Origin: an uncultured Bacteroidota bacterium
GTDB taxonomy: Bacteria > Bacteroidota > Bacteroidia > Bacteroidales > CG2-30-32-10
NCBI GenBank assembly: GCA_903889915.1
Contig: CAISZK010000098.1
Span: 1-34,471 of the forward strand
Length of the DNA stretch: 34,471 bases
Direction: 5' to 3'
Shown here: positions 7,243-16,073 of the stretch, piece by piece
How the letters are laid out: each line of letters begins with the position of its first letter
How positions within the stretch are numbered: position 1 is the first letter of the stretch
The notes under the pieces: model-generated
Database searches by the model: none
Seen by the model: only the letters and a program-made list of their open reading frames with translations
What the model was told of the DNA's origin: nothing
Made by a program: the position numbers and the translations under genes

Positions 7243-7470
7243 TTGCAACCTTTAATGAAATGTGGCAGTAAAATAGTTTCAATGGTAATTAAATCTTTCC
7301 ATTCCGCATATTTTCTTGTGCTGGAGCAAAGTAATATGAAATGAACACTCAACCGTTATACCCGGTAAAAACTAACAACAAGGATAGAGAAACTGATTAA
7401 GAATAATATTCAGTTAATAACAGAGGAATTACAATAACAATCAACAAATAAATTAAATTAATTTTTAAAA

Positions 7471-7477
7471 AGGAGGT
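7471..7477 (+). promoter_or_regulatory. Strong Shine-Dalgarno site AGGAGGT
   Basis: AGGAGGT ends five bases before ATG 7483. Bacteroidota genes rarely use Shine-Dalgarno sites and the other starts here follow A-rich leaders, so this one stands out. It fixes the start of the gene at 7483. Confidence 0.75.
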
Positions 7478-7482
7478 CAAAA

Positions 7483-7971
7483 ATGCATTACAAAAAATTG
7501 AAGTTAATCGCTATACTCTTGTTAAGTTTAGGACTGACAGGATTACAGGCGCAGGAAACAACCGCCACATCAGGCGGTGATGCTTCGGGAAGCGGAGGCT
7601 CGGTGAGTTGTTCTATCGGGCAGGTTTTTTACATAACAAATACCGGGTCCAATGGCTCTGTTGCGCAAGGAGTACAACAACCATTCGAGATTTCGGAAGC
7701 AAGTGGAATTGAGGAAGCCGCAGGCATTACCTTGCAATGCTCAGCTTACCCGAATCCTTCAACTGACTATCTAAACCTGGTAGTTGAAAATTACAAATTA
7801 GAAAATTTAACTTATCAGCTTTACGACATCAGCGGAAAACTTTTAGAAACAAAGAAAATTGAAAGCAGTGAAACAACTATTGCAATGTGCAATTTTAACC
7901 CTGGCATATATTTTCTAAAAGTAACCGATAACAGCAAAGAAATTAAAACATTAAAAATTATTAAAAATTAA
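7483..7971 (+). CDS. Short secreted T9SS protein, first gene of a two-gene unit
   Basis: The protein has 162 residues. The signal peptide is at 1-24 (LIAILLLSLGLTGLQAQ). Residues 25-75 are a recognisable Gly/Ser-rich block (TSGGDASGSGGSVSCSIGQV, then GSNGSVAQGVQQPFEI) found in many Bacteroidota secreted proteins. Residues 85-162 are a T9SS sorting domain (CSAYPNPSTDYLNL, YQLYDISGKLLET, NPGIYFLKV, terminal KTLKIIKN). It is almost all signal and sorting domain with only a small passenger. The next gene starts five bases after its stop and carries a family that I recall often following this one, so the two are probably co-transcribed and act together at the cell surface. Its Shine-Dalgarno site suggests high expression. 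The specific function is unknown. Confidence 0.8.
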   Translation: MHYKKLKLIAILLLSLGLTGLQAQETTATSGGDASGSGGSVSCSIGQVFYITNTGSNGSVAQGVQQPFEISEASGIEEAAGITLQCSAYPNPSTDYLNLVVENYKLENLTYQLYDISGKLLETKKIESSETTIAMCNFNPGIYFLKVTDNSKEIKTLKIIKN

Positions 7972-7976
7972 ACACC

Positions 7977-8663
7977 ATGAAAAAGTTAATTACAATTTTA
8001 GCAGCAGCATTAATCGCTGTAAGTGCTTACGCACAAACGCCTCAATTTATGAGTTATCAAGCAGTCATCCGTAACACAAGCAATGACCTTGTCACAAACC
8101 AATTTGTAGGAATGCGAGTAAGTATAATAAAGGATTCGGCAGCTGGCACAATCTTCTACCAGGAAACATACAATCCCAACCCGAAAACCAATGCCAACGG
8201 TTTGGTAACAATTAAAATTGGAAGTGGAATACCGTTAATAGGAGCATTTGATACAATTCCATGGCAAAACGGATCCTACTTTGTCAAAATTGAAACCGAC
8301 CCAACTGGAGGTACAACTTACACCATTACAAACACAAGTCAATTGCTAAGTGTGCCTTATGCCCAATTTGCAAGAAATGGGATTATCGGTTATGGAAATA
8401 TCAGTTCAACAGGAACTATTAATACGGGTTCAGAAAATTATACAGTAACACATGCCGGAACCGGAGCCTATAATATCAATTGGACTGGAAATATCAATAC
8501 CTATTGGTCACGTGGTTTGGTGAATATTTCAACAACTTATGGAAACCCACGAATTACCTCATGGACAAGTTCAGGAGGTGGAACTATTTTACAAGTTTAT
8601 ATTTGGGACATAAGTGGAAATCCGGTTGATGATTATTTTTCATTCAATGTTTTCCAACCTTAA
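7977..8663 (+). CDS. Secreted protein with the MSYQAVIRN N-terminal family motif
   Basis: The protein has 228 residues. The signal peptide is at 1-19 (MKKLITILAAALIAVSAYAQ). The following stretch TPQFMSYQAVIRNTSNDLV, then GMRVSIIKDSAAGT, then TNANGLVTIKIGSG and LLSVPYAQFA, is a conserved Bacteroidota module usually placed ahead of tail-fibre-like, collagen-like or other displayed sequences. In this copy the distal part (about 138-228) is short and beta-rich and has no T9SS sorting domain. The five-base spacing from the preceding T9SS gene points to an operon, so it may reach the surface by another route or with its partner. A biochemical role cannot be assigned. The family is often annotated as hypothetical. 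Confidence 0.75.
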   Translation: MKKLITILAAALIAVSAYAQTPQFMSYQAVIRNTSNDLVTNQFVGMRVSIIKDSAAGTIFYQETYNPNPKTNANGLVTIKIGSGIPLIGAFDTIPWQNGSYFVKIETDPTGGTTYTITNTSQLLSVPYAQFARNGIIGYGNISSTGTINTGSENYTVTHAGTGAYNINWTGNINTYWSRGLVNISTTYGNPRITSWTSSGGGTILQVYIWDISGNPVDDYFSFNVFQP

Positions 8664-8703
8664 ACTTTTGTAAATATTAAGATCAAAAAAAAACTAAATG
8701 TAA

Positions 8704-8762
8704 GAAGCGGTTGCTTTCAGTGGCAGGAGCAATGCAGCAAAAACCACCGAAGCAACTGCTTC
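8704..8762. repeat. Imperfect inverted repeat in the gap after the secreted pair
   Basis: GAAGCGGTTGCTTT (8704-8717) and GAAGCAACTGCTTC (8749-8762) pair at 12 of 14 positions across a 31-base loop rich in GCA. It may be a terminator lacking a T run or a regulatory hairpin. Confidence 0.45.
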
Positions 8763-8853
8763 AACCATATAAGTAATGTTTCTATAAAAAAATAGCGATG
8801 AAAATAATACAAACTACGCCTTAATATTCTGTTTTTTATCACTCAAAAACAAA

Positions 8854-8861
8854 TATCTTTA
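8854..8861 (+). promoter_or_regulatory. Putative -7 box TATCTTTA for the zinc-ribbon gene
   Basis: TATCTTTA differs from TAnnTTTG in the last base and lies 23 bases before ATG 8885, the usual distance for a short Bacteroidota leader. Confidence 0.4.
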
Positions 8862-8884
8862 CTTTATACCAAAACGACATCAAT

Positions 8885-9754
8885 ATGCCTTTTTGTTCAC
8901 ATTGCAACTTATTATTAAAACCAGGAGCGCATTTTTGTCATAAATGCGGTGCTCAATATATAGAAGCTTACGTCACTCCCACTCCTCAGTCGCCACCGCC
9001 TGTAAACATGCTGGAACTTCCTTCTAACAGGAAGCAAACTTACGCTATTATCTGGCTTTGCCTTACATTGGCATTCCTTGCTTGCATATTACTCCCTTTT
9101 ATTGCTGACATTGACATGATGAATGGCGGCGGTGCTATGATCTTCATTGGTTTTATCATGTTTATCACAGGGGCTATTGTTACTCCATTTTATTTCAAAC
9201 TGGCAAAAAAATTCAGTAACATTGTTTCGGGAAAAAACATTCTGGCCTATTGGATTTATGATGCTGCCGAATGGGGCGAATATGCCGAAGGCGAGTTAAG
9301 GAAGCGCAAAAAGGAAAAATGGGCAATGTTTTGGTTCATTACTTTAATTGGAATAGTTGTTAATATTATTTTATGTATTGCAAAGCCCGCTGGGCTGTTT
9401 TTTTTCGTAATTGAGCAGTTTGTGCTTATGGCTATTATTGGTATCACTGCATATCTTTCCTACTCTTTGCCCCATCAGAAAAATGTGAGGAATATGGGCA
9501 GGGCAATCATTGCACCTAATGGTGTATATCTCAATGGCTCGTTCCATTCGTGGCAAGGACTTTCGGCAAGGTTTGAAAGTGTCAGGCTTACCGACAACGA
9601 CACCATACTGCAATTTACTTATTCAGCTTTGGTGCGCTATGGTCAAAGGGAGAACTATACGGTCAATGTGCCCATACCGCGCAATCAGCTTTCAACGGCC
9701 TTCAAGATCATCAGCTTCTTTAATGAACATAATGGAATGAAAAATAATCATTGA
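8885..9754 (+). CDS. Zinc-ribbon multi-pass membrane protein
   Basis: The protein has 289 residues. The N-terminus is a zinc ribbon with Cys4, Cys7, Cys18 and Cys21 (CSHC, then CHKC), facing the cytoplasm as usual for this arrangement. A proline-rich linker follows (TPTPQSPPPV). Four hydrophobic segments follow at about 54-75, 81-104, 148-166 and 168-190. A conserved-looking segment between helices 2 and 3 holds ILAYWIYDAAEWGEYAEGE. The last 90 residues are soluble and beta-rich (NGVYLNGSFHSWQGL, VRLTDNDTILQFTYS), like the PH-like domains found in small membrane proteins. I do not recognise a named family. A structural or regulatory membrane role is an inference from the zinc ribbon plus helices. 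It is a single gene with its own promoter-like box, followed by a terminator-like hairpin. Confidence 0.75.
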   Translation: MPFCSHCNLLLKPGAHFCHKCGAQYIEAYVTPTPQSPPPVNMLELPSNRKQTYAIIWLCLTLAFLACILLPFIADIDMMNGGGAMIFIGFIMFITGAIVTPFYFKLAKKFSNIVSGKNILAYWIYDAAEWGEYAEGELRKRKKEKWAMFWFITLIGIVVNIILCIAKPAGLFFFVIEQFVLMAIIGITAYLSYSLPHQKNVRNMGRAIIAPNGVYLNGSFHSWQGLSARFESVRLTDNDTILQFTYSALVRYGQRENYTVNVPIPRNQLSTAFKIISFFNEHNGMKNNH

Positions 9755-9808
9755 ATTGTATGAATGACATTACTAGATATAATTTGATATTCAGCAAAAG
9801 AACTTATG

Positions 9809-9841
9809 CTGGACAGAGCTTGTGCAAGCCAGACTTTTTTT
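9809..9841 (+). terminator. Terminator-like hairpin after the zinc-ribbon gene
   Basis: CTGG pairs with CCAG outside and GCTT with AAGC inside (9809-9832), followed by seven T residues (9835-9841). The inner mismatch makes the stem imperfect. Confidence 0.45.
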
Positions 9842-9955
9842 ACCACATAAACATATAGGGACGTAGGTTTCACATAAAATAATTACAAAGAAAAACGGAC
9901 ATTTCTGTATCTTTCCTATGTGAAGGTCTATGTATCTATGTGCTGATATGGTGAG
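9842..9955. repeat. Imperfect inverted repeat with CACATA/TATGTG ends
   Basis: The left arm (CCACATAAACATATAGGGA, then GTAGGTTTCACATA, about 9844-9878) is the approximate reverse complement of the right arm (CCTATGTGAAGGTCTATG, then TATCTATGTG, about 9917-9943). It fills most of the gap between the zinc-ribbon gene and the adhesin operon. It resembles non-coding palindromic repeats I recall from Bacteroidota intergenic DNA. Nothing coding is seen here. Confidence 0.4.
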
Positions 9956-10015
9956 TTTTTAAGGAAGAAAAACAATAAATAATATTTCAAAAAGGCAACT
10001 ATTCTGAAAAAAACG

Positions 10016-10023
10016 TATCTTTG
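10016..10023 (+). promoter_or_regulatory. -7 box TATCTTTG for the adhesin operon
   Basis: TATCTTTG matches TAnnTTTG exactly, 20 bases before the TTG start at 10044. This implies a very short leader. The -33 region is not obvious. Confidence 0.6.
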
Positions 10024-10043
10024 TATCAAGAAACTCACGCAAT

Positions 10044-13000
10044 TTGAAATTCCCATCTGGAAAAATATTCATCTTTATTTTCATCCTTCAAACCTTATTT
10101 GGTTTGAGCAGCCGAATCATTGCGCAACCATTCCATTACCGTTCAGGTTCCATTGGGTTCTTGGAAAACAAAAATCAATGGGATACTGCTGTTCTTTATA
10201 AAGCTGACATAGGCGGTGGCACTGTTTTTCTTGAAAAGAAAGGCTTCACTTTTGTTTTTGAAGATGTGGAAGCAGTCAAAAAACTTATGAGCTATAAGTT
10301 CAAAGATGCTTCAATAAGAAGAGACTCCACTCCCCCATCGGGGCTGGTAAATTACCACGCCTATAAAATGAAATTTCTGGGAATGCAGAACAATGTGAAG
10401 GTGACTTCATCAGTGCCTTCTAAGGAATATTACAACTATTTTATTGGTAATGATAAATCAAAATGGGCATCAAAAGTGAGGAAATACCAGGATGTGACTT
10501 ATGCGGGACTTTACACCAACACGGATTTGCACGTGTATGAGAGCGACTTTCACCTTAAATACGATTACATCATTCATCCGGGAGGAAACCCATCGGATAT
10601 TTTACTGGAATATGATGGCACAGATAAGATGTATATTAAAGACAAGAGCCTCTACATTGAAACTTCGGTGAACCAGGTAATAGAATTTAAGCCTTATGCT
10701 TACCAGGTTGTCAACGGTGTAAATGTTCAGGTGCCCTGCAAATTCAACTTAAAGAAGAATCACGTTAGTTTTTCTATTCCTGACGGGTATGACAAAACAC
10801 TTGATCTGATTATTGACCCAATACTTATTTTTTCAACCTATTCCGGTTCTTATGCTGATAACTGGGGCTTTACTGCCACTTACGATAGCAAAGGATTTGT
10901 TTATGCAGCAGGAAATATTTTCGGATTGGGTTATCCTGCAACAACAGGTGCCTTTCAGTTGACTTATGCAGGCGGCAACTGCGATATTGCAATAACAAAA
11001 TACGACACCACTGGCTCGTTCCTTATCTACGCCACTTATCTTGGAGGCAACGGTGTTGACATTCCGAACAGCCTTATTGTAAATAATAATGACGAACTCT
11101 TTCTTTTAGGGACTACAGGATCGTCGGATTATCCAACAACTGCCGGAGCTTTTGATGTTACGTTTAATGGCGGAGCTTATTACCTCTATGATTATGTACT
11201 TCATTATACCAATGGTTCGGACATCGTCATCTCGCATTTCAATGTGAATGGCACTGCTCTATTAGGTTCTACTTATGTTGGAGGCACAGGAGATGACGGA
11301 TTAAATTCAGCCGCCCCGCTTAAACATAATTATGCAGATGAAGCACGCGGTGAAATAATGATAGATGCCAACAACAATGTCTATGTGGTTTCAAGCACAC
11401 AGTCCTCAGATTTTCCGGTAACATCCAACGCATTTCAAACTACTTTCGGAGGCGGGCTACAGGATGCCTGTATTTTCAAAATTGATAATAACCTTTCAAA
11501 CATGATCTGGTCCTCCTACCTTGGCGGCAGTGGTAACGAAGCAGCTTATTCCATCGCACTTGACCACAACAATGACGTCTATGTTTGCGGTGGCACCAGT
11601 TCAACGAATTTCCCGACAACACCGGGTGTGCTTCATCCGGCATTTATGGGAGGTTCATGCGACGGTTTTATTTCCAAAATAAATCAGAACGGAAGTTCGA
11701 TACTCAAATCCACTTATTGGGGCGCCAATGCTTATGACCAGACTTACTTAATAAAATTAGACAAGTACGACAATGTTCACGTTGTCGGTCAGACTGAAGC
11801 TACCGGAAATACGTATATTTATAATGCGCTCTGGAACCAGCCCAACAGCGGTCAATTTATCAGCAAAATAAACCCTGACCTGAATACCCTCATTTGGTCA
11901 ACGGCTTTTGGAACAGGATCGGGAATACCCAACATTTCGCCCTCTGCCTTTATGGTTGACCTTTGCAACAACATCTATCTGTCGGGATGGGGTGGCGCGG
12001 TAAATGGATTTGGCGGCACTACAGGAATGCCTGTCACTCCCAATGCCTATCAACTGACAACTGACAACAGCGATTATTATTTTCTTGTTATCAAAGATGA
12101 TGCTTCAGCCATAGTTTACGGAACCTTTTTTGGAGGGTCAAGCTATGAACACGTTGATGGTGGAACAAGCAGGTATGACAAGACTGGCAAGATCTATCAG
12201 GCTGTCTGTGCAGGCTGTGGTGGCTCTTCAAGTTTTCCGACAACTCCCGGAGCATGGTCGCAGACGAACAACAGCTCCAATTGCAATGAAGGAGTGATCA
12301 AATTCGATTTTAAACTTCCGCTTGTTGTGGCGGCATTTACTGTTCCTCCTATTGGTTGCGCCCCGTTTAACGCCCCGTTTCATAATTCTTCACACACCAC
12401 AGGCAGTTCCGGAATATTTTTTCAATGGAATTTCGGTGACGGGACTTCTTCTTCAGCGGCAAATCCTATTCATGATTACACACACTCCGGAATTTATAAT
12501 GTCACTCTTATCGTAACTGACACAGGAAGCTGCAACCTTTCGGACACTGTAAGTCATCAGCTCGTCATTCTTTCAGATAGTGTAAACGTTCTTGCTCCTA
12601 AAAATATTTGTCTTGGTGACTTTACGCAGATAGGATTGCTTCCTTTGCCTGATACAGGGCTTACATATCTTTGGATCCCATCATCAAATCTGAGCAATGA
12701 CACCATTGCAAATCCGATAGCCAGCCCGACATCATCAACAGATTATGAACTTCTGATCTCAAACGGAATCTGTACGGATACCATTAAACAACATGTAGGC
12801 GTTCAGGTGCTGACTACCGATGCCGGACCCGATACAACAATATGTCTTGGAAGCGGCACCGTGCATCTTACAGCTCACTCAACAGGAGGAGCAACAACTT
12901 TTGTCTGGTCAACCTCAGCGACACTTGCCGACACTTTAAATTCCCCATTGACGAATAACACTGTAACAGTAAACCCTACAACCAACACAACCTATTATGT

Positions 13001-14963
13001 GCAGGCATCAAATCAGTCATGCTCAAAACTCGACAGTATCAGGGTCAATGTTTCAGCTGTCAATATCCTCCCCGGAAATAATATGATCATTTGTCTTGGA
13101 GATACGGCTCACTTAAGTGTCACAAATCTCAACCCGTCTAATCCACTCAATTATCAATGGTCTCCCTTAGGTTCGATCATCAGCGGAGCCAACTCATCTG
13201 CTGCTGTTGCAGTGCCAACATCAACCACACCCTTTGTTGTCATGGCAACTGACGCACACGGATGCCAGAAGAAAGATACCGTATTAATACTTGTTTCTGC
13301 AATCATACCAAACCTTGTTACCGACAGTGTTCGTTGTCATGGCGATTGCAATGGTACTGCCACTGTCAATGCTACAGGTGGTCTTTTTCCATACACTTAC
13401 CAATGGAGCAATGGGCAATCAGTGAACCCTGTCACTGGACTATGTGCAAACTCTTACAGTGTTACTGTCAACGATGATTTTGGTTGTCAGAAAGTAGTAC
13501 CCTTCAATATTTACGAACCTGCCGCATTGACAGCTTACATTTCAGATACAAGCATGGTTTATTGCGATTCTGTTTGCAATGGATTTGCAACTGTGACGGT
13601 TTCAGGAGGGACCCAATCATATCATTATTCCTGGATTGACGGTCAGAGTGCATCCACAGCCTCAAATTTATGCGCAGGAAATTATTCAGTCACTGTAACT
13701 GACCACAACAGTTGCACAGTCTCTGTTCCAATCAATATTGTTGATACTTCTAACTTTTCCGTCACCATTGACAGCTTGATCCCACCGCTCTGTCATGGAG
13801 ATTGCAATGCAATTGCCTTTGCAGTTGCAAGCGGTGGATTGTCGCCGTACAATTATAATTGGGACAACAGTGATCATGGCATTTTTGCCGATAGCTTGTG
13901 TGCCGGAAATCATAACGTCATGATATTTGAAAGCGGAGGATGTATCAGGAATCTGTTCTACAACATCACTCAACCGGCTGTGGTAACAGTTACACCCACT
14001 GTTGTCAACAATCCGGCATGTACAGGGATCTGCGATGGGTCAATTACTGTCAGTGCTTCCGGTGGAACTCCCAATTATCACTATTCATGGGACAGTGGAC
14101 AAAGCGGAGTTACAGCAACCAATCTTTGCCAGGGGACTTACTATGTGACAGCATACGATTCGCATGGCTGTAAACAATCGGATACAATAACACTGACAGA
14201 CCCCTCCCCTCTTTTGCTCAATGTTACAAGTTCAAATGTACCTTGTGCAAATGTATGTAATGGTGTTGGAACAGCATTTCCATCAGGAAGTACCCCGCCT
14301 TACTCATACGTTTGGAGCAACAATGCAACGACAAATCCTACCACTAACCTTTGTCCGGGCACATACACTGTAACAGTTACGGACAGTCACAATTGCACAA
14401 GAATTGCATTCATCACCGTGCATGATTCAACCACATTCCCTCCGAATATTCAGTGCTGGTCTGATGATACGGTTATTTACAGTTCACAAAGCACAGGGAT
14501 ACATACGACGGTTATTCCGGGATACACTTACTCATGGACACCTACAACCGGTCTGAGTTCACCTTCTTCCCCGAATTCTACAGCTTCACCTATTACTACC
14601 ACCACTTATCATGTTGCAATAGAGGATCAGTATGGCTGTATTTATTACGATTCGGTGAAGATATCGGTAATAGATGTTTTGTGCGACGCTTCACAGATTT
14701 TTGTTCCGAATGCTTTCACTCCTAACGGGGATAATAAGAATGATATCGTCTATGTCAGAAGTAATGTGATGAAGAGTATTTACTTTGTGATCTATGACAG
14801 GTGGGGAGAAAAAGTTTTTGAAACACAGGATCTGTCGCAAGGCTGGGATGGTACTTACAAGGGAAAACCCTGTGATCCCGGTGTATTTGATTATTACATG
14901 AGAGCTGTCTGTATTGACGATAAAGAATTTATTAAGAAGGGGAATATTACTTTGATAAGATAA
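10044..14963 (+). CDS. Large surface adhesin-like protein: SBBP propeller, PKD, SprB repeats, CHU_C (type B) C-terminus
   Basis: The protein has 1639 residues. TTG 10044 is the start: it opens a good signal peptide (FIFIFILQTLFGL to IIAQ) and no ATG occurs before residue 104. Domains in order: a DUF7948-like N-terminal region (30-270, FLENKNQWDTAVLY); SBBP-type beta-propeller repeats (280-760, with YLGGNG, YVGGTG, YLGGSG and FFGGSS); a PKD domain (about 775-850, WNFGDGTSS, HDYTHSGIYNVTLIV); three PKD-like/Ig-like units starting NICLGD, TTICLG and MIICLG (850-1090); five SprB-like repeats of about 76 residues from 1091, each with four cysteines (CHGDCNG, then LC); and the CHU_C domain (1550-1639, FVPNAFTPNGDNKND, VIYDRWGEKVFE). 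It is probably exported by T9SS and held on the surface. The PorP/SprF gene next door fits the SprB-SprF partnership known from Flavobacterium. Confidence 0.9.
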   Translation: MKFPSGKIFIFIFILQTLFGLSSRIIAQPFHYRSGSIGFLENKNQWDTAVLYKADIGGGTVFLEKKGFTFVFEDVEAVKKLMSYKFKDASIRRDSTPPSGLVNYHAYKMKFLGMQNNVKVTSSVPSKEYYNYFIGNDKSKWASKVRKYQDVTYAGLYTNTDLHVYESDFHLKYDYIIHPGGNPSDILLEYDGTDKMYIKDKSLYIETSVNQVIEFKPYAYQVVNGVNVQVPCKFNLKKNHVSFSIPDGYDKTLDLIIDPILIFSTYSGSYADNWGFTATYDSKGFVYAAGNIFGLGYPATTGAFQLTYAGGNCDIAITKYDTTGSFLIYATYLGGNGVDIPNSLIVNNNDELFLLGTTGSSDYPTTAGAFDVTFNGGAYYLYDYVLHYTNGSDIVISHFNVNGTALLGSTYVGGTGDDGLNSAAPLKHNYADEARGEIMIDANNNVYVVSSTQSSDFPVTSNAFQTTFGGGLQDACIFKIDNNLSNMIWSSYLGGSGNEAAYSIALDHNNDVYVCGGTSSTNFPTTPGVLHPAFMGGSCDGFISKINQNGSSILKSTYWGANAYDQTYLIKLDKYDNVHVVGQTEATGNTYIYNALWNQPNSGQFISKINPDLNTLIWSTAFGTGSGIPNISPSAFMVDLCNNIYLSGWGGAVNGFGGTTGMPVTPNAYQLTTDNSDYYFLVIKDDASAIVYGTFFGGSSYEHVDGGTSRYDKTGKIYQAVCAGCGGSSSFPTTPGAWSQTNNSSNCNEGVIKFDFKLPLVVAAFTVPPIGCAPFNAPFHNSSHTTGSSGIFFQWNFGDGTSSSAANPIHDYTHSGIYNVTLIVTDTGSCNLSDTVSHQLVILSDSVNVLAPKNICLGDFTQIGLLPLPDTGLTYLWIPSSNLSNDTIANPIASPTSSTDYELLISNGICTDTIKQHVGVQVLTTDAGPDTTICLGSGTVHLTAHSTGGATTFVWSTSATLADTLNSPLTNNTVTVNPTTNTTYYVQASNQSCSKLDSIRVNVSAVNILPGNNMIICLGDTAHLSVTNLNPSNPLNYQWSPLGSIISGANSSAAVAVPTSTTPFVVMATDAHGCQKKDTVLILVSAIIPNLVTDSVRCHGDCNGTATVNATGGLFPYTYQWSNGQSVNPVTGLCANSYSVTVNDDFGCQKVVPFNIYEPAALTAYISDTSMVYCDSVCNGFATVTVSGGTQSYHYSWIDGQSASTASNLCAGNYSVTVTDHNSCTVSVPINIVDTSNFSVTIDSLIPPLCHGDCNAIAFAVASGGLSPYNYNWDNSDHGIFADSLCAGNHNVMIFESGGCIRNLFYNITQPAVVTVTPTVVNNPACTGICDGSITVSASGGTPNYHYSWDSGQSGVTATNLCQGTYYVTAYDSHGCKQSDTITLTDPSPLLLNVTSSNVPCANVCNGVGTAFPSGSTPPYSYVWSNNATTNPTTNLCPGTYTVTVTDSHNCTRIAFITVHDSTTFPPNIQCWSDDTVIYSSQSTGIHTTVIPGYTYSWTPTTGLSSPSSPNSTASPITTTTYHVAIEDQYGCIYYDSVKISVIDVLCDASQIFVPNAFTPNGDNKNDIVYVRSNVMKSIYFVIYDRWGEKVFETQDLSQGWDGTYKGKPCDPGVFDYYMRAVCIDDKEFIKKGNITLIR

Positions 14964-14985
14964 GCCAAAGTTATTTAAGATTTGA

Positions 14986-15021
14986 GATATTGGATGTTGG
15001 ATGTTGGATATTGGATGTTGG
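14986..15021 (+). repeat. Heptamer tandem repeat (GATRTTG) x5
   Basis: Five seven-base units GATATTG, GATGTTG, GATGTTG, GATATTG, GATGTTG fill the 84-base gap between the adhesin and the PorP/SprF gene. No coding content or promoter box is seen. Confidence 0.7.
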
Positions 15022-15047
15022 AATTTGAGGCTTGAGATTTTTAAGAA

Positions 15048-16064
15048 ATGAAGAGGAAATTATTTTTGATATTAATTTTAACTACCAGTGCTATCTTCGC
15101 GGATGCACAGGATATTCATTTTACACAATACTACACAAGCCCGGAAAATCTCAACCCTGCACTTACAGGTTTCTTCAACGGCACACAGCGTTTCACATTA
15201 CAGAATAAAACACAATGGAGTTCAGTGACGACTCCCTACACAACCTTTTCCGCCTCGTATGACATGCCGGTATTGAAACGCTATCTGCACCAGGATCTCT
15301 TTGGAGGTGGCATTGTCATTAACCGTGATCAGGCCGGTGATTCAAAATTCGGAACCACACAGGCCAGCCTTTCTTTATCGTACATTAAATCTCTCAGCAG
15401 ATTCAACAACCAGTTTATTTCACTGGGTATTCAGGCTGGCGCTGCACAAAGAACGATTGATTATACCGAACTGGTTTTCGATAACCAGTATGATGGAAAC
15501 TCTTTCAATCCCACATTGCCAAACAATGAGCAATTTTCAAAATCCAACTTTGTCTTTTTTGACCTGTCTGCAGGAGCTTACTGGCATTACATCCGTCACC
15601 ATGATCTTGTTTTCAATGGAGGAGTTGCTTTGTATCACATCAATGAACCCATGCAGTCCCTGTTCAATAACGCTGATGTCCGCCTCGACAGGAAATTGTT
15701 GTTTCACGCAAGCACGCAGTTGGAACCCAAAAGAAACGTCCAGATTTTACCCGGATTTCTCTTTATGCACCAGGGTACCTACAATGAATTTGATGTAGGT
15801 GCGTTGTTTAAATTTATCAAGATACCCAATGAAGTGAATTACCTGGCCCTTGTTCTGGGACTATATACGCGCATGGGAGATGCATTTAACTTTATTGCAG
15901 GCCTTGATTATAAAGAAGGATCATTGGGTATCAGCTATGATGTAAATACTTCAAATCTTGTTCCTGCCAGCCATAACAGAGGTGGTCTGGAAATATCGTT
16001 GTCGTATATTATGAGTAAAAATAAAAAAACATACGTGAAGAAAATTCCGTGTCCGATATTCTAG
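15048..16064 (+). CDS. PorP/SprF family T9SS outer-membrane protein
   Basis: The protein has 338 residues. The signal peptide is at 1-20 (LFLILILTTSAIFADAQ). The start of the mature protein, DIHFTQYYTSPENLNPALTGFF, is the hallmark of PorP/SprF proteins, and amphipathic beta strands continue to the end with a C-terminal PCPIF. Family members are outer-membrane beta barrels. SprF of Flavobacterium johnsoniae is needed to export SprB and other cargos with type B C-terminal domains. Lying 84 bases after a CHU_C-ended adhesin and just before an OmpA-like protein, this one is most likely the dedicated export or attachment partner of that adhesin. It is less likely to be PorP of the core T9SS, whose gene usually sits with porK/L/M/N, not seen here. 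Confidence 0.9.
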   Translation: MKRKLFLILILTTSAIFADAQDIHFTQYYTSPENLNPALTGFFNGTQRFTLQNKTQWSSVTTPYTTFSASYDMPVLKRYLHQDLFGGGIVINRDQAGDSKFGTTQASLSLSYIKSLSRFNNQFISLGIQAGAAQRTIDYTELVFDNQYDGNSFNPTLPNNEQFSKSNFVFFDLSAGAYWHYIRHHDLVFNGGVALYHINEPMQSLFNNADVRLDRKLLFHASTQLEPKRNVQILPGFLFMHQGTYNEFDVGALFKFIKIPNEVNYLALVLGLYTRMGDAFNFIAGLDYKEGSLGISYDVNTSNLVPASHNRGGLEISLSYIMSKNKKTYVKKIPCPIF

Positions 16065-16073
16065 AACTGCAGG

